DNA of 64,000 nucleotides from Mycolicibacterium sp. ND9-15 (GCF_035918395.1 NZ_CP142362.1:2641501-2705500), one strand, 5' to 3'; shown: positions 26,446 to 37,827, counted from the first letter of the stretch. The notes: generated from the sequence alone by a model not told the origin. Program-made: numbers and translations.

Positions 26446-28323
26446 ATGGAGCAGAAACCGCCCACCGCCGTCATCGAGTCCGCCCACCGGGAGCACCTCA
26501 GCGCGCTGCCGTTCGACGACACCGCCGACTTCGACGACGCCGACCGCGGCTTCATCGGGGCTCTGGAACCGTGTGTGATCAAGGCCGCCGACGGTCGGGT
26601 GGTCTGGGACAACGACGCCTACTCGTTTCTCGCCGCGGACGCGCCGACGTCCGTGCACCCAAGCCTCTGGCGGCAGAGCCAACTGTGCGCCAAACAGGGC
26701 CTCTACGAGGTGGTCGAGGGCATCTACCAGGTGCGGGGACTCGACCTGTCCAACATCAGCTTCATCGAGGGCGACAGCGGCGTCATCGTGATCGACCCGC
26801 TCATCTCCACCGAGACCGCTGCCGCGGCGCTGGCGCTGTACCGCGAACACCGCGGAAACCGCCCCGTCAGCGCTGTTATCTACACCCACAGCCACGTCGA
26901 CCATTTCGGCGGCGTGCTCGGGGTCACCACCCAGGCTGACGTCGACGCGGGCCGGGTCGCGATCATCGCGCCCGAGCATTTCACCGAGCACGCCGTGCAG
27001 GAAAACGTCTACGCGGGAACGGCGATGGCGCGACGCGCCGGCTACATGTACGGCGCTGCCCTGGCGCGCGGTCCCCAGGGACAGGTCGGCTGCGGGCTGG
27101 GACAGGTCGGGTCGACCGGCGAGGTGGCGCTGATCGTGCCGACCGTCGACATCAAGAAGACCGGCGAGACCCACACCATCGACGGCGTCGAGATCGAGTT
27201 CCAGATGGCACCGGGCACCGAAGCCCCCGCCGAAATGCATTTCTACTTCCCGAGATTCCGTGCGCTGTGCATGGCCGAGAACGCCACCCACAACCTGCAC
27301 AATCTGCTGACGCTGCGCGGGGCGCTGGTGCGTGATCCACACGGCTGGGCCGGCTATCTGACCGAGGCGATCGACACGTTCGCCGACCGCACCGACGTCG
27401 TGTTCGCCTCGCATCACTGGCCGACCTGGGGTCGCGACCGCATCGTGGAATACCTTTCGCTGCAACGGGATCTGTACTCGTATCTGCACGACCAGACCCT
27501 GCGCCAGCTCAACCAGGGCTTCACCGGGGTCGAGATCGCCGAGAACTTCCAGTTGCCGCCGGCGCTGGAGAAGGCATGGCACGCTCACGGCTATTACGGC
27601 TCGGTCAGTCACAACGTCAAGGCGGTCTACCAGCGCTACATGGGCTGGTTCGACGGCAACCCGGGCCGGTTGTGGGCGCATCCGCCAGCCGCGATCGGAC
27701 CTCGGTACGTCGAGGCGATGGGAGGTCTCGACCGCGTCGTCGAGATCGCGCGCAAGGCTTTCGAAGACGGCGACTACCGCTGGTCTGCAACGCTTTTGGA
27801 TCACGCCGTATTCACCGACGAGAACCACGCCGAAGCCCGCGCCCTTTACGCGGACACGCTCGAGCAACTCGCGTACGGCGCCGAGAACGCCGTGTGGCGC
27901 AACTTCTTTCTGTCGGGCGCGACCGAACTGCGAGACGGCAACTTCGGCACCCCCACCCAGAGCGCGTCGCCGTCGGTCCTGGGCCAGCTCACTCCCGAGC
28001 AGATGTTCGACGCGTTCGCGCTCAACGTGAACGGCCCGGGCGCATGGGATTTGGACATCGCCGTCGACATCACCTTCCTCGACACCGCCACCAACTACCG
28101 GCTCACGCTGCGCAACGGCGTGCTGGTGCACCGCAAGGTGGCGGCGGACGCGGCGTCGGCTCAGGCGACCGTCACGCTGGTCGGCAAGCCGCGCCTGCTG
28201 GCGCTCGCCGCCGGCGACAACAGCTCACCCGGCCTGGACATATCGGGCGACGCCGCGGCGCTGCAGTCGCTGATCGCCGTGTTGGACCGCCCCGACCCGG
28301 GCTTCAACATCATCACGCCGTAG
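26446..28323 (+). CDS. Alkyl sulfatase (SdsA1/BDS1-like metallo-beta-lactamase-fold)
   Basis: A 625-residue enzyme that hydrolyses primary or secondary alkyl sulfates to alcohol and sulfate. The N-terminal metallo-beta-lactamase domain has THSHVDHFGG (H148, H150, D152, H153), followed by APEHFTEHAVQENVYAG and ENATHNLHNLLTLRGA. The dimerisation region lies at ~400-500 and a C-terminal SCP2-like lipid-binding domain follows (DAFALNVNGPGAWDLDIAVDI). There is no clear signal peptide, so it probably acts in the cytoplasm. The M. tuberculosis homologue is Rv3762c. ATG 26446 is used. Sulfate release links loosely to the sulfur transporter at 47.6 kb. Confidence 0.93.
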   Translation: MEQKPPTAVIESAHREHLSALPFDDTADFDDADRGFIGALEPCVIKAADGRVVWDNDAYSFLAADAPTSVHPSLWRQSQLCAKQGLYEVVEGIYQVRGLDLSNISFIEGDSGVIVIDPLISTETAAAALALYREHRGNRPVSAVIYTHSHVDHFGGVLGVTTQADVDAGRVAIIAPEHFTEHAVQENVYAGTAMARRAGYMYGAALARGPQGQVGCGLGQVGSTGEVALIVPTVDIKKTGETHTIDGVEIEFQMAPGTEAPAEMHFYFPRFRALCMAENATHNLHNLLTLRGALVRDPHGWAGYLTEAIDTFADRTDVVFASHHWPTWGRDRIVEYLSLQRDLYSYLHDQTLRQLNQGFTGVEIAENFQLPPALEKAWHAHGYYGSVSHNVKAVYQRYMGWFDGNPGRLWAHPPAAIGPRYVEAMGGLDRVVEIARKAFEDGDYRWSATLLDHAVFTDENHAEARALYADTLEQLAYGAENAVWRNFFLSGATELRDGNFGTPTQSASPSVLGQLTPEQMFDAFALNVNGPGAWDLDIAVDITFLDTATNYRLTLRNGVLVHRKVAADAASAQATVTLVGKPRLLALAAGDNSSPGLDISGDAAALQSLIAVLDRPDPGFNIITP

Positions 28324-28332
28324 CCCGGCCCG

Positions 28333-28389
28333 CGAAATAGCATTCCTGGCTGTGAATCCGGCGAAATTACGCCCAGGAATGCTATTTCG
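28333..28389. terminator. Long perfect inverted repeat between convergent genes
   Basis: Perfect 17 bp arms CGAAATAGCATTCCTGG and CCAGGAATGCTATTTCG separated by 23 bp, 10 bp after the sulfatase stop and 13 bp before the end of the convergent SDR gene. It is AT-richer than its surroundings. A bidirectional terminator is likely; it could also be a copy of a dispersed intergenic repeat. Confidence 0.7.
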
Positions 28390-28401
28390 GCGCACCAATA
28401 A

Positions 28402-29175
28402 TCACGGCATCCCGCCGTCGACACGGATGATCGAACCCGATGTGTAACTCGACGCGTCCGACATCAGATACAGTGCGGCGCCGACGATCTCGGGTGGCTC
28501 GCCGAGTCGCTTCAAAGCGAAGTGCTGGGCACCCGCTGTCGTCGCCGGGATGTCCCACGCCTTGCTGATGTCGGTGAGGAAAGGACCGGGCATCAGCGTA
28601 TTGACCCGCACGGACGGGCCGTAGGCGAGCGCGAGGCCCTCGGTCAACGCGTTGAGCCCCGCCTTGGCCGCCGAATAGGGCAACTGCTCGGGTCGGGGCC
28701 GGCGCGAACCGCTCGAGCTCACGTTGATGATCGAGCCGCCACCGTCGGCGACCATGCGCTCACCGACCAACGCGGACAACCGGAACGGGCCCTTCAGGTT
28801 CAGGTTGATCACCGAATCGAACAGCTTCTCGGTGACCGAACCCAACGACTCGTACAGCGGCGACATACCCGCGTTGTTGATGAGCACGTCGACCTTGCCG
28901 AAGCGCTCGTACGCCGCATCCGCCAACCCGTCCAGCTCGTCCCAGTGACCGACGTGCACCTGGTAGGGCAGCGCCGCGCGTCCGGTCGCGGCGGTGATCT
29001 CCTCGGCCGTGGCCGCGCAGGAGCCGTACTTGCGGCTGGCGATCACCACGTCGGCGCCGCACCGGGCGGCGGCAAACGCCATCTCTTTGCCCAGCCCGCG
29101 ACTGCCGCCGGTGACCAGCACCACCCGGTCGGTGAGGTCGAACAGTTCGGCTACGAAATCGTTGTCGGATCCCAC
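28402..29175 (-). CDS. Short-chain dehydrogenase/reductase (SDR)
   Basis: A 257-residue classical SDR with VVLVTGGSRGLGKEMA (TGxxxGxG) near residue 18, VLINNAGMSP, NVSSSGS, the catalytic LPYSAAKAGL (YxxxK) and a C-terminal GSIIRVDGGMP. It is close to gluconate/3-oxoacyl reductase types; the substrate is unknown. GTG 29175 is 17 bp from the divergent phosphatase start. Confidence 0.88.
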   Translation of the reverse strand: MGSDNDFVAELFDLTDRVVLVTGGSRGLGKEMAFAAARCGADVVIASRKYGSCAATAEEITAATGRAALPYQVHVGHWDELDGLADAAYERFGKVDVLINNAGMSPLYESLGSVTEKLFDSVINLNLKGPFRLSALVGERMVADGGGSIINVSSSGSRRPRPEQLPYSAAKAGLNALTEGLALAYGPSVRVNTLMPGPFLTDISKAWDIPATTAGAQHFALKRLGEPPEIVGAALYLMSDASSYTSGSIIRVDGGMP

Positions 29176-29192
29176 GGCTCTATGGTGGCACG

Positions 29193-29795
29193 GTGCAGTT
29201 GCTCATCATCCGACATGCCTTACCGCTCCGCAGCGAGCCCGGCCAGGGCTCCGATCCCGACCTCTCCGAAGAAGGCATCGAACAGGCCAGACGCCTGCCC
29301 GAGGCGCTCGCCCGGTTCCCGGTCTCGCGGTTGGTCAGCAGCCCACAACGGCGCGCGGTGCAGACGGCCGAACCGGTCGCCGAGGCGCTGGGGTTGTCTG
29401 TCGACATCGACGAGCGACTGGCCGAGTACGACCGCGACCTCTCGCACTACACCCCAGTCGAGGAGATCTCCGAGGAGGACATGCGGCGGTTGGCCAACGG
29501 CGAGCTGCCAACCGGCGTGGACCAGTCGGCGTTCATCGCCCGGGTCAAGGCCGGAGTCGACGACATCGTGCGGGGCGCCGACCGCGAGGACACCGTCGCG
29601 CTGTTCAGTCACGGCGGTGTCATCAACGCCCTGGTGCACGACGTCATGGCCACCGAGCGACTGCTGTGCGTGCAAGTGGACTACGCCGGCATCACCCGGC
29701 TGCTGTACTCGTCGTCGCGCGAGACCTTCTTCGTGGCGGGCGTCAACGCCACCGAGCACGTATGGGATCTGCTGCCCAGAAACCAGCAGTGGTAG
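29193..29795 (+). CDS. Histidine phosphatase (phosphoglycerate-mutase-like)
   Basis: A 200-residue protein of the histidine phosphatase superfamily. LLIIRHALP carries the catalytic RH, LVSSPQRRAVQTAEP the second Arg, and VALFSHGGVINAL the second His. The substrate is unknown. GTG 29193 start; it is followed at 10 bp by the phosphotransferase gene, a probable operon. Confidence 0.87.
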   Translation: MQLLIIRHALPLRSEPGQGSDPDLSEEGIEQARRLPEALARFPVSRLVSSPQRRAVQTAEPVAEALGLSVDIDERLAEYDRDLSHYTPVEEISEEDMRRLANGELPTGVDQSAFIARVKAGVDDIVRGADREDTVALFSHGGVINALVHDVMATERLLCVQVDYAGITRLLYSSSRETFFVAGVNATEHVWDLLPRNQQW

Positions 29796-29805
29796 ACATT
29801 TGCGA

Positions 29806-30834
29806 ATGACCGCCTCTCTGGACGGGCTCGACCTCGACGCCCTGGACCGCCATCTGCGGTCGGAGGGCATCGCGCGCTCGGGTGATCTGCGCGCCGAGTT
29901 GATCTCCGGCGGCCGGTCCAACCTGACCTTCCTGGTGTCCGACGACCAGTCGAAGTGGGTGCTGCGCAGGCCGCCGCTGCACGGCCTGACGCCGTCGGCG
30001 CACGACATGGCCCGCGAGTACAAGGTGGTCGCCGCGCTGCAGAACACGGCGGTTCCCGTCCCTCGCGCGGTGACCATGCGCAACGACGACTCGGTGCTCG
30101 GCGCGCCGTTCCAGATGGTCGAGTATGTGGCGGGCCGGGTCGTGCGCCACGCAGACGAACTCGAAGCGCTCGGCGACGAGTCCGCGATCAGCGACACCGT
30201 CGATGCGCTGATCAAGGTGCTGGCCGATCTGCACGCCGTCGACCCGGAGGCGGTCGGCCTCGGCGACTTCGGCAAGCCCGCGGGGTATCTCGAGCGCCAG
30301 GTGCGTCGCTGGGGTTCGCAATGGGAGCTCGTGCAGCGCGAGAACGACCCGTTCGACGCGGATGTCCGCCGGTTGCACGCGGCGCTGGGCGATGCCATTC
30401 CGGCGCAGGGCCGCAGCTCGATCGTGCACGGAGACTACCGGATCGACAACACGATGCTCGACGTCGAGGATGCCACCAAGGTGCTCGCCGTGCTGGACTG
30501 GGAGATGTCCACGCTGGGCGACCCGATCAGCGACGCCGCACTGATGTGCGTCTACCGTCACCCGTTGTTCAACGTGATCCACGCGAGTTCGGCGTGGGCC
30601 TCGCCGCGCATGCCGGCGGCCGACGACCTCGCGAACCGGTACTCGCAAGCGGCCGGGCAGACGTTGGATCACTGGGATTTCTACCTTGCGCTGGGCTACT
30701 TCAAGGTCGCGATCATCGCCGCGGGCATCGCGTTTCGAGCGCGCATGGGGGGCGGTGTCGCGGCCGACACCGATGAGGTGGACAAGGCCGTCGGTCCGCT
30801 GATCGCCGAGGGCCTGAGTGCGCTGAAGAGCTAA
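29806..30834 (+). CDS. Phosphotransferase family protein (FadE36-like)
   Basis: A 342-residue APH-fold protein of the acyl-CoA-dehydrogenase-associated kind (Rv3761c/FadE36-like; despite that name it is not a dehydrogenase). It has GGRSNLTFLVSDDQSKWVLRRPP (nucleotide-binding Lys region), SSIVHGDYRIDNTML (HGDxxxxN catalytic loop) and VLDWEMSTLGDPISDAAL (metal-binding DWE). Family members phosphorylate hydroxyacyl-CoA in some organisms. ATG 29806. It is probably co-transcribed with the histidine phosphatase gene. Confidence 0.88.
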   Translation: MTASLDGLDLDALDRHLRSEGIARSGDLRAELISGGRSNLTFLVSDDQSKWVLRRPPLHGLTPSAHDMAREYKVVAALQNTAVPVPRAVTMRNDDSVLGAPFQMVEYVAGRVVRHADELEALGDESAISDTVDALIKVLADLHAVDPEAVGLGDFGKPAGYLERQVRRWGSQWELVQRENDPFDADVRRLHAALGDAIPAQGRSSIVHGDYRIDNTMLDVEDATKVLAVLDWEMSTLGDPISDAALMCVYRHPLFNVIHASSAWASPRMPAADDLANRYSQAAGQTLDHWDFYLALGYFKVAIIAAGIAFRARMGGGVAADTDEVDKAVGPLIAEGLSALKS

Positions 30835-31205
30835 GCGTTGCGACCCTTGAAGTTCTTCTTGGCCGCCCGCCGCAGCTGAACGATCCTGGCGGTGCCGACG
30901 GCGACGGTCAGCAAGCCACCGCAGACGGCGGCCAACAGAATGGCAACGCCGAGAGGAAGATTCCATTCCCACGGCAGGAAGTGGATGGTCGTCGTGTCGG
31001 TGTTCTGCATGATGAACACCAACAGCACGATCAGCACCACGAAACCGGTGATCAGTGCGGACCACAGTGCTGCGGCCCGGGTGAACTTCAGGGCGGACTC
31101 GGGTTTGACCAGGTACTCACCCGCGGTGGCGGTCGGATCCGGCGGTGTCCCCCGGCCCGCACCCGTCGCCGGCGAATCGGGTGGTACTGACGGATCGGTG
31201 GTCAT
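30831..31205 (-). CDS. LapA-domain (DUF1049) membrane protein
   Basis: A 124-residue inner-membrane protein: a Pro/Thr-rich cytoplasmic N-terminus, two membrane segments (AALWSALITGFVVLIVLLVFIM and LGVAILLAAVCGGLLTVAVG), the intervening IHFLPWEWNLPL typical of LapA/DUF1049, and a basic C-terminus. The M. tuberculosis counterpart is Rv3760. Its role may be in envelope assembly. It overlaps the phosphotransferase end by 4 bp tail to tail. Confidence 0.82.
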   Translation of the reverse strand: MTTDPSVPPDSPATGAGRGTPPDPTATAGEYLVKPESALKFTRAAALWSALITGFVVLIVLLVFIMQNTDTTTIHFLPWEWNLPLGVAILLAAVCGGLLTVAVGTARIVQLRRAAKKNFKGRNA

Positions 31206-31290
31206 GGGACCATCTTTGCCCTTTCGCTCGGCGAATGAAACCACCTCTGGATAGTGTCCAACCAACGACGGCGCGAGAGGACTGGGACAG

Positions 31291-31970
31291 GACCATTCCA
31301 TCGACCTCATCCCCGAGTACACCGGCAACCTGCTGCAGTACTTCAACGAGGACACCACCGCACCACCCCCGACGCGGTCCTGCTGGCGCTGTTCAAGGCG
31401 CTCCCCGGAGATCTGTCGATCCTGTATCCGTCTGCGGCGGAGGACAAGGACACCCTCGCGGTGACCGAGGCGACGGCACAGCGGTGGAACCTCAAGACCA
31501 TCGGCGACCTGGCCGAGCATTCCGCCGAGGTGAAAGTCGGTGCGCCGTCGGAGTTTCGGACCCGCGTCACTGGGTTGGTGGGGCTCGAGGACTCCTACGG
31601 CCTCGACATCGCGCCCGCGAACTTCGTCGCGATCAGCGACGGCGGCGGACCGCGACCGTGCAGGCGCTCACCAGCGGGGCGAGCGGCGCATCCTGCTGCG
31701 GGTCCAGACCCCGATCGCGATGCCGTTGATCCTGGGCGGGCTGCGTACCGCCACGCTGCAGGTGGTGGCGACGGCGACCGTGGCCGCCTACGCCAGCCTC
31801 GGCGGGCTGGGCCGCTACCTCATCGACGGCATCAAGGTGCGGCAGTTCCATCTCGCGTTGGTCGGCGCTCTGATGGTGACGGCGCTGGCGCTGCTCTTCG
31901 AGGGCGCGCTCGCGTTCGCGGTGTGGGCGTCGGTGCCGGGAACCGGACGCCTGCGCAATCGCGGACGCGC
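31291..31970 (+). pseudogene. Deletion scar of proXVWZ: proX remnant joined to permease (proZ/proW-type) remnant
   Basis: Two decayed pieces of an osmoprotectant (betaine/choline/proline) ABC transporter. Positions 31291-31360 encode IDLIPEYTGNLLQYFNEDTT of the substrate-binding protein ProX. After a frameshift near 31360 it continues TTPDAVLLALF through NFVAISDGGG (to ~31650), and a second shift gives ATVQALTSGA. At 31670-31685 it runs straight into the C-terminal half of a permease (ERRILLRVQTPIAMPL through VWASVPGTGRLR). The N-terminus of ProX, the ATPase ProV and one permease are missing. M. tuberculosis has the intact four-gene set at the same place (Rv3756c-Rv3759c). Non-functional. Confidence 0.85.
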
Positions 31971-32099
31971 CATGCCGCAGCCCTTTCTCGGTGACGAGGT
32001 CGTCCTCGAATCCCGAGAGCGCGCAACATCACACCGCGCCCGAAAAACCTCCGTCCACGCACGTTCCGAACGGGGGGATCCTTCGCCTACGGTATAGGG

Positions 32100-32690
32100 G
32101 TGAGTGAAGCAGGCGGCTCCGAGAAAACCTGGCCGGCGATCATGACCTGGCAGGCGCATGACGTCCCGCGGATGGAGCTGGTCCGCGTGCACGTCTCGGG
32201 CAAGCGCATCAAGGCCGCCGGCCGGATCGTGGCCGCCGCGACGCCGTCGCATCCGGCGTTCTCCGCCTCCTACGACTTGGTGACCGACGAAACCGGCGCC
32301 ACCAACCGGCTTTCCATAAGGGTGACTCTCGCCGAGCGCGAGCGTCAGCTGTCGATCGCTCGCGACGAAGAGAACATGTGGCTGGTCCAGCAGCACACCG
32401 GGGAATCGTCGCGCGCCGGGTACGACGGTGCACTCGACGTCGACGTGGTCTACAGCCCGTTCTTCAACGCGCTGCCGATCCGGCGCACCGGGCTCTATCA
32501 GCGTTCGGACTCGATCAGTTGTCCGGTCGCGTACGTGCGGCTGCCCGACCTGTCCGTCGAGTCGGCGGTGATCAGCTACAGCAGCGCCGAGGACGGCATC
32601 AAGCTGCACTCACCCGTCGCCGAGACGACGATCAGCGTCGACTCGGACGGCTTCATCCTCGACTACCCAGGACTGGCAGCGCGGATCTGA
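32100..32690 (+). CDS. Putative glycolipid-binding protein (PF06475-like)
   Basis: A 196-residue protein with no signal peptide, rich in beta strands: [54 protein letters not shown], then [17 protein letters not shown] and [19 protein letters not shown]. This matches the putative glycolipid-binding family, first noted in pseudomonads; the ligand is not proven. GTG 32100 is chosen just after a TATAGGGG run. The 3' end overlaps tyrA by 38 bp in convergent orientation. Confidence 0.75.
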   Translation: MSEAGGSEKTWPAIMTWQAHDVPRMELVRVHVSGKRIKAAGRIVAAATPSHPAFSASYDLVTDETGATNRLSIRVTLAERERQLSIARDEENMWLVQQHTGESSRAGYDGALDVDVVYSPFFNALPIRRTGLYQRSDSISCPVAYVRLPDLSVESAVISYSSAEDGIKLHSPVAETTISVDSDGFILDYPGLAARI

Positions 32691-33612
32691 TCACCCCGCC
32701 GGCGCGGCCCGCGGCGGCCAGTTCGTCGCGCCACCGGTCTTCGCCGATGACGACCGTGACGACCTCCGGCCTGCCGAAGTTGTCGTAGCGGATCCTCGCG
32801 GCGTGCCCGGCTTCGACAAGATCCGTGAGCGGTTTGTGCTCGGCCAGCGCGTCGCGCGCATGGCTGAGCAGCTCCAGCATGCGCTCCAGCACGGACACCA
32901 GTTGGTCGGCGTTGGCTTCGCACATCGCCCGCACCGAAGCGGGCGCGCTCGCGGCCACCCGGGTGCCGTCTCGGAACGAGCCCGCCGCGAGAGCGAACGC
33001 CAGCGGCACCTCACCCGCGGTGACGGCCAACGCCTCGGCGAGCAGGTGCGGCAGATGGGAGATCGTTGCGGCGGCCGTATCGTGCTCGTCGGAGCGGGCG
33101 GGGACGACGACCGCTCCGCAGTCCAGCGCGAGGTTCATCACCAGCGTCCAAACCTCGGGATCGACGTGTTCGTCGACGCTGATCACCCACGGTGCACCGA
33201 CGAACAGCCGCGCGTCGCCCGCCGTCCAGCCGGAGTGTGCCGTGCCTGCCATCGGGTGGCCGCCGACGAAGCGATCCAGCAGTCCGAACGCCTGAACTTC
33301 CTGCAGTACAGCGGTTTTGACGCTGGTCACGTCGGTCAGCGGGCAGTTCGGCGCGGTTTCGCGGATACGGCCTAGCATCTGGCCCAGTGCGGGCACCGGT
33401 ACCGCCAGCACGATCAGCGCGTTGCCGGCCGCCGCCCGAGTGAGCGCCGCATCGAGGTCTTCGGTCGCGTCGAAGCCGTCGGCGGTCGCCGCCTGGACGG
33501 CTTCCAACGACCGGTTGTAACCGAACACCTCACGTCCGGCGGCCACCGCCGCGCGCATCACCGATCCACCGATCAGCCCGAGGCCGACCACGCAAACCGG
33601 GGTGTTCGTCAC
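32653..33612 (-). CDS. tyrA: Prephenate dehydrogenase TyrA
   Basis: A 319-residue NAD-dependent dehydrogenase that converts prephenate to 4-hydroxyphenylpyruvate for tyrosine. [17 protein letters not shown] is the Rossmann motif, [15 protein letters not shown] and [15 protein letters not shown] are the substrate-site segments, and [21 protein letters not shown] carries the conserved His pair. The M. tuberculosis homologue is Rv3754c. The amino-group step could be done by the aminotransferase at 23.5 kb. Confidence 0.93.
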   Translation of the reverse strand: MTNTPVCVVGLGLIGGSVMRAAVAAGREVFGYNRSLEAVQAATADGFDATEDLDAALTRAAAGNALIVLAVPVPALGQMLGRIRETAPNCPLTDVTSVKTAVLQEVQAFGLLDRFVGGHPMAGTAHSGWTAGDARLFVGAPWVISVDEHVDPEVWTLVMNLALDCGAVVVPARSDEHDTAAATISHLPHLLAEALAVTAGEVPLAFALAAGSFRDGTRVAASAPASVRAMCEANADQLVSVLERMLELLSHARDALAEHKPLTDLVEAGHAARIRYDNFGRPEVVTVVIGEDRWRDELAAAGRAGGVIRSALPVLGSRG

Positions 33613-33738
33613 CCTCCAAGGTTGGCATATCGTCGGGATAGCGGGCCATCGACCGACGTCAGGCTTGGCGTCGATTCCTGGTCAAGGGCTGGAAAAGGGC
33701 ATGGAAAAGGACATGGTCGGGGACTACCGTAGGCCGAC

Positions 33739-34260
33739 ATGGGAGCACAGCGTGCACCGGCGCGGCAGCAGTCCGTTGACACTCCCGACAGCTTCGGCGT
33801 GGCTGTCGTCCGGGAGGACGGCAAGTGGCGCTGCGCACCCCTGCGCCGCGCGGCGGTGAGCAGCCTGGCCGCCGCCGAGACCGAGCTGCGTGAGATTCGC
33901 AGTGCCGGAGCCGTGTTCGGGCTGCTCGACATCGAGGATGACTTCTTCGTGATCGTGCGTCCGGCACCCTCGGGCACGCGGTTGTTGCTCTCGGACGCCA
34001 CCGCCGCGCTGGAGTACGACATCGCCGCGGAGGCGCTGGAGAAGCTGGACGCCGAAATCGAGCTCGAGGAACTCGAGGATGCCGAACCGTTCGAGGAGGG
34101 CGACCTGGGCCTGCTGTCCGACATCGGCCTGCACGAGGATGTGCTTCGTGTCATCCTCGCTGACCCCGATCTCTACGCCGACGAGCAACTGAACAGCATC
34201 GCGCGCGAGATGGGGTTCGCCGACGAGTTGTCGGCGGTGCTGGAGCGCTTGGGTCGGTGA
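33739..34260 (+). CDS. tRNA adenosine deaminase-associated protein
   Basis: A 173-residue acidic protein always found next to tadA in actinobacteria (Rv3753c-like). SFGVAVVREDGKWRC begins the domain, ELEELEDAEPFEEGDLGLLSDIGL is a strongly acidic stretch, and DEQLNSIAREMGFADELSAVLERL ends it. The function is unknown; an accessory role for TadA is inferred from conserved neighbourhood. ATG 33739; it is 22 bp upstream of tadA. Confidence 0.85.
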   Translation: MGAQRAPARQQSVDTPDSFGVAVVREDGKWRCAPLRRAAVSSLAAAETELREIRSAGAVFGLLDIEDDFFVIVRPAPSGTRLLLSDATAALEYDIAAEALEKLDAEIELEELEDAEPFEEGDLGLLSDIGLHEDVLRVILADPDLYADEQLNSIAREMGFADELSAVLERLGR

Positions 34261-34282
34261 ACCGACAGTTGAGCCTGGGCAG

Positions 34283-34732
34283 GTGATCGACGAGGCGCTG
34301 ATCCGCGCCGCCCTGGAGGCCGCCGGCGCCGCCGACCCCCGTGACGTCCCGGTCGGCGCGGTCGTCGTCTCCGCCGACGGCACCGAACTGGCCCGCGCCG
34401 CCAACGCACGCGAAGCGCTCGGCGACCCCACCGCGCACGCGGAGATCCTCGCGATCCGGGCCGCCGCCCGCGTGCTCGGGGACGGTTGGCGGCTGGAGGG
34501 CACCACGCTGGCCGTCACCGTCGAACCCTGCACGATGTGCGCGGGCGCGACAGTGATGGCGCGGATGGCTCGGGTGGTGTTCGGCGCGTGGGAGCCCAAG
34601 ACCGGAGCCGTCGGGTCGCTGTGGGATGTGGTGCGGGACCGGCGGTTGACGCACCGGCCAGAGGTACGCGGCGGGGTCTTGGCGGACGAGTGCGCGGCTT
34701 TGCTGGAGGCGTTCTTCGCGCGGCAGCGGTGA
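34283..34732 (+). CDS. tadA: tRNA-specific adenosine deaminase TadA
   Basis: A 149-residue cytidine-deaminase-fold enzyme that changes A34 to inosine in tRNA-Arg(ACG), encoded at 24.8 kb. The zinc site is HAE (H52, E54) and PCTMC (C83, C86). VPVGAVVVSADG and FGAWEPKTGAVGSLWD are typical. GTG 34283 start. Confidence 0.94.
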   Translation: MIDEALIRAALEAAGAADPRDVPVGAVVVSADGTELARAANAREALGDPTAHAEILAIRAAARVLGDGWRLEGTTLAVTVEPCTMCAGATVMARMARVVFGAWEPKTGAVGSLWDVVRDRRLTHRPEVRGGVLADECAALLEAFFARQR

Positions 34733-34870
34733 GACGTCGCCGACGCGCGATGTCTGCGGGAGGGTCGTACTCAGGCGGATTTCACAGCCCTCGCGCAGAA
34801 CTCGCGACTGGAACTCGTCCGCCCGGCAGCGATTGGAGTAGACGGGCGGGTGCCCGGTAAGCTGCCACAC

Positions 34871-34958
34871 GGTGGCGTGTCCGAGCGGCCTAAGGAGCAC
34901 GCCTCGAAAGCGTGTGACGGGTAACCCCCGTCCGAGGGTTCAAATCCCTCCGCCACCG
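34871..34958 (+). tRNA. tRNA-Ser(CGA)
   Basis: An 88 nt class II tRNA with acceptor GGTGGCG/CGCCACC, anticodon loop CCTCGAAA (CGA), a long variable arm and T loop GGTTCAAATCC. Confidence 0.95.
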
Positions 34959-35047
34959 CCAAATGAGTTCAGGCATTATTGTCAACTTCGTCACTGAAGC
35001 AGAGGTCGAGGCGACCGCGGTGACCAACGCGAGAGAATTGGTTGCAT

Positions 35048-36255
35048 ATGCGCGCGCTTCCTGACCAGGGCCCGTCCGCCTCGGCCGGCGGTGGCGCTGC
35101 GCTGCGGCCATTCTCGGTGCTGCTGGTCGAGGACGACCGCGGCGACGCGATGCTGGTCGAGGAGTTGATCGCCGATGCCGAGGCCGAAATCGATGTCGTA
35201 TGGGCGCCGTCCATGGAGGACGGCGAACGGCATCTGGACACCTCGCGACCGGATTGCGTGCTGCTCGACCTGAACCTGCCTGACGCCGACGGCATGAAGG
35301 CCCTCGACCGGATCGCCAGGCGTGACGTCACCATGCCGATCGTCGTGCTGACCGGGCTCAACGACGCGCATTTCGGCATCTCCGCCGTCGCCGCCGGCGC
35401 CCAGGACTACCTCGTCAAGGGCCGCGTCGAACCGGAGACGCTGCACCGCGCGCTGCTCTATGCGGTGGAACGCAAACGCGCCGAGCTGACCTCGGTGGAG
35501 TTGCACGCCAGCGAACTGCGCGCCATGGAGAACTCTCGTCTCGAGCGCGGTTTGCTGCCCTCCCCGCTGCTTCTGGACCGGCCGGGTGTCGACATCGTCG
35601 CCGAGTACCGGCCGAGCAGACAGCATGCGCTGCTCGGCGGTGACTTCTACGACTTCGTGCAGACGCCCGACCGCACGGTGCACATCATGGTCGGTGACGT
35701 GGCCGGGCACGGCCCCGACGAGGCCGCGATCGGGGTGGCGCTGAGGATCGGTTGGCGCGCGCTGACCTTCGCGGGGTTGCGTGGCAACGAACGCATGCGC
35801 CAACTAGAACGGATCCTGAGCACCGAACGGCCGGGGTCGAGCATCTTCGCGACGGTGATCAGTGTCGCGATGTCCACCGACAGCCTCAGCTTCAACGTCG
35901 TGTCCGCCGGCCATCCCGGGATGCTGCTGCACGGGCCCGATACCGTGGAGTGGCTGGAGCCGAAGGTCGGTCCCGCGCTCGGCCTGTCCGGCCACGAGTG
36001 GCCGCTGAACATCTTCGACCTGCCGCCCGGATGCGGCCTGGTCCTGCTGACCGACGGGCTGTTCGAGGGCCGCTCGGGTCACGGCACCGAACGCCTCGGC
36101 GAGAAGGGCCTGCTCGAGGTCGCCAAAGGCTATGCGCATCTACCCGGCCGCGAGTTCGTCAGGGCGCTGATCGACGACGTCGAGCGCCGCGCGCAGTCGG
36201 TGGGCGGCATCAGCGACGACATCGCGGTCGTGCGGGTGGAGCGGACAGTCACCGG

Positions 36256-36259
<4 letters not shown>
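35048..36259 (+). CDS. Response regulator with PP2C/SpoIIE phosphatase output (RsbU-like)
   Basis: A 403-residue fusion: residues ~20-140 are a receiver domain (LLVEDDRGD, phospho-acceptor D74 in VLLDLNLPD, K in YLVKG), a short helical linker follows (~140-180), and residues ~185-400 are a SpoIIE-type Ser/Thr phosphatase (GGDFYDFVQ, VGDVAGHGPDEA, VSAGHPGMLL, LLTDGLFEGR, SDDIAVV) with the metal-binding Asp residues. It should dephosphorylate an anti-anti-sigma factor when its receiver is phosphorylated. ATG 35048 is used. Its stop overlaps the kinase start (ATGA), so the two are translationally coupled. Confidence 0.9.

Positions 36260-37823
<1,564 letters not shown>

Positions 37824-37827
<4 letters not shown>

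Noticed and set aside
25852..28131. A 759-codon open frame on the minus strand across the alkyl-sulfatase gene
   Set aside because: Only its last 180 codons (the cupin protein, from ATG 26394) look like a protein. The rest is antisense to a clear metalloenzyme and has the Arg/Val/Gly-rich look of a GC-driven shadow frame.
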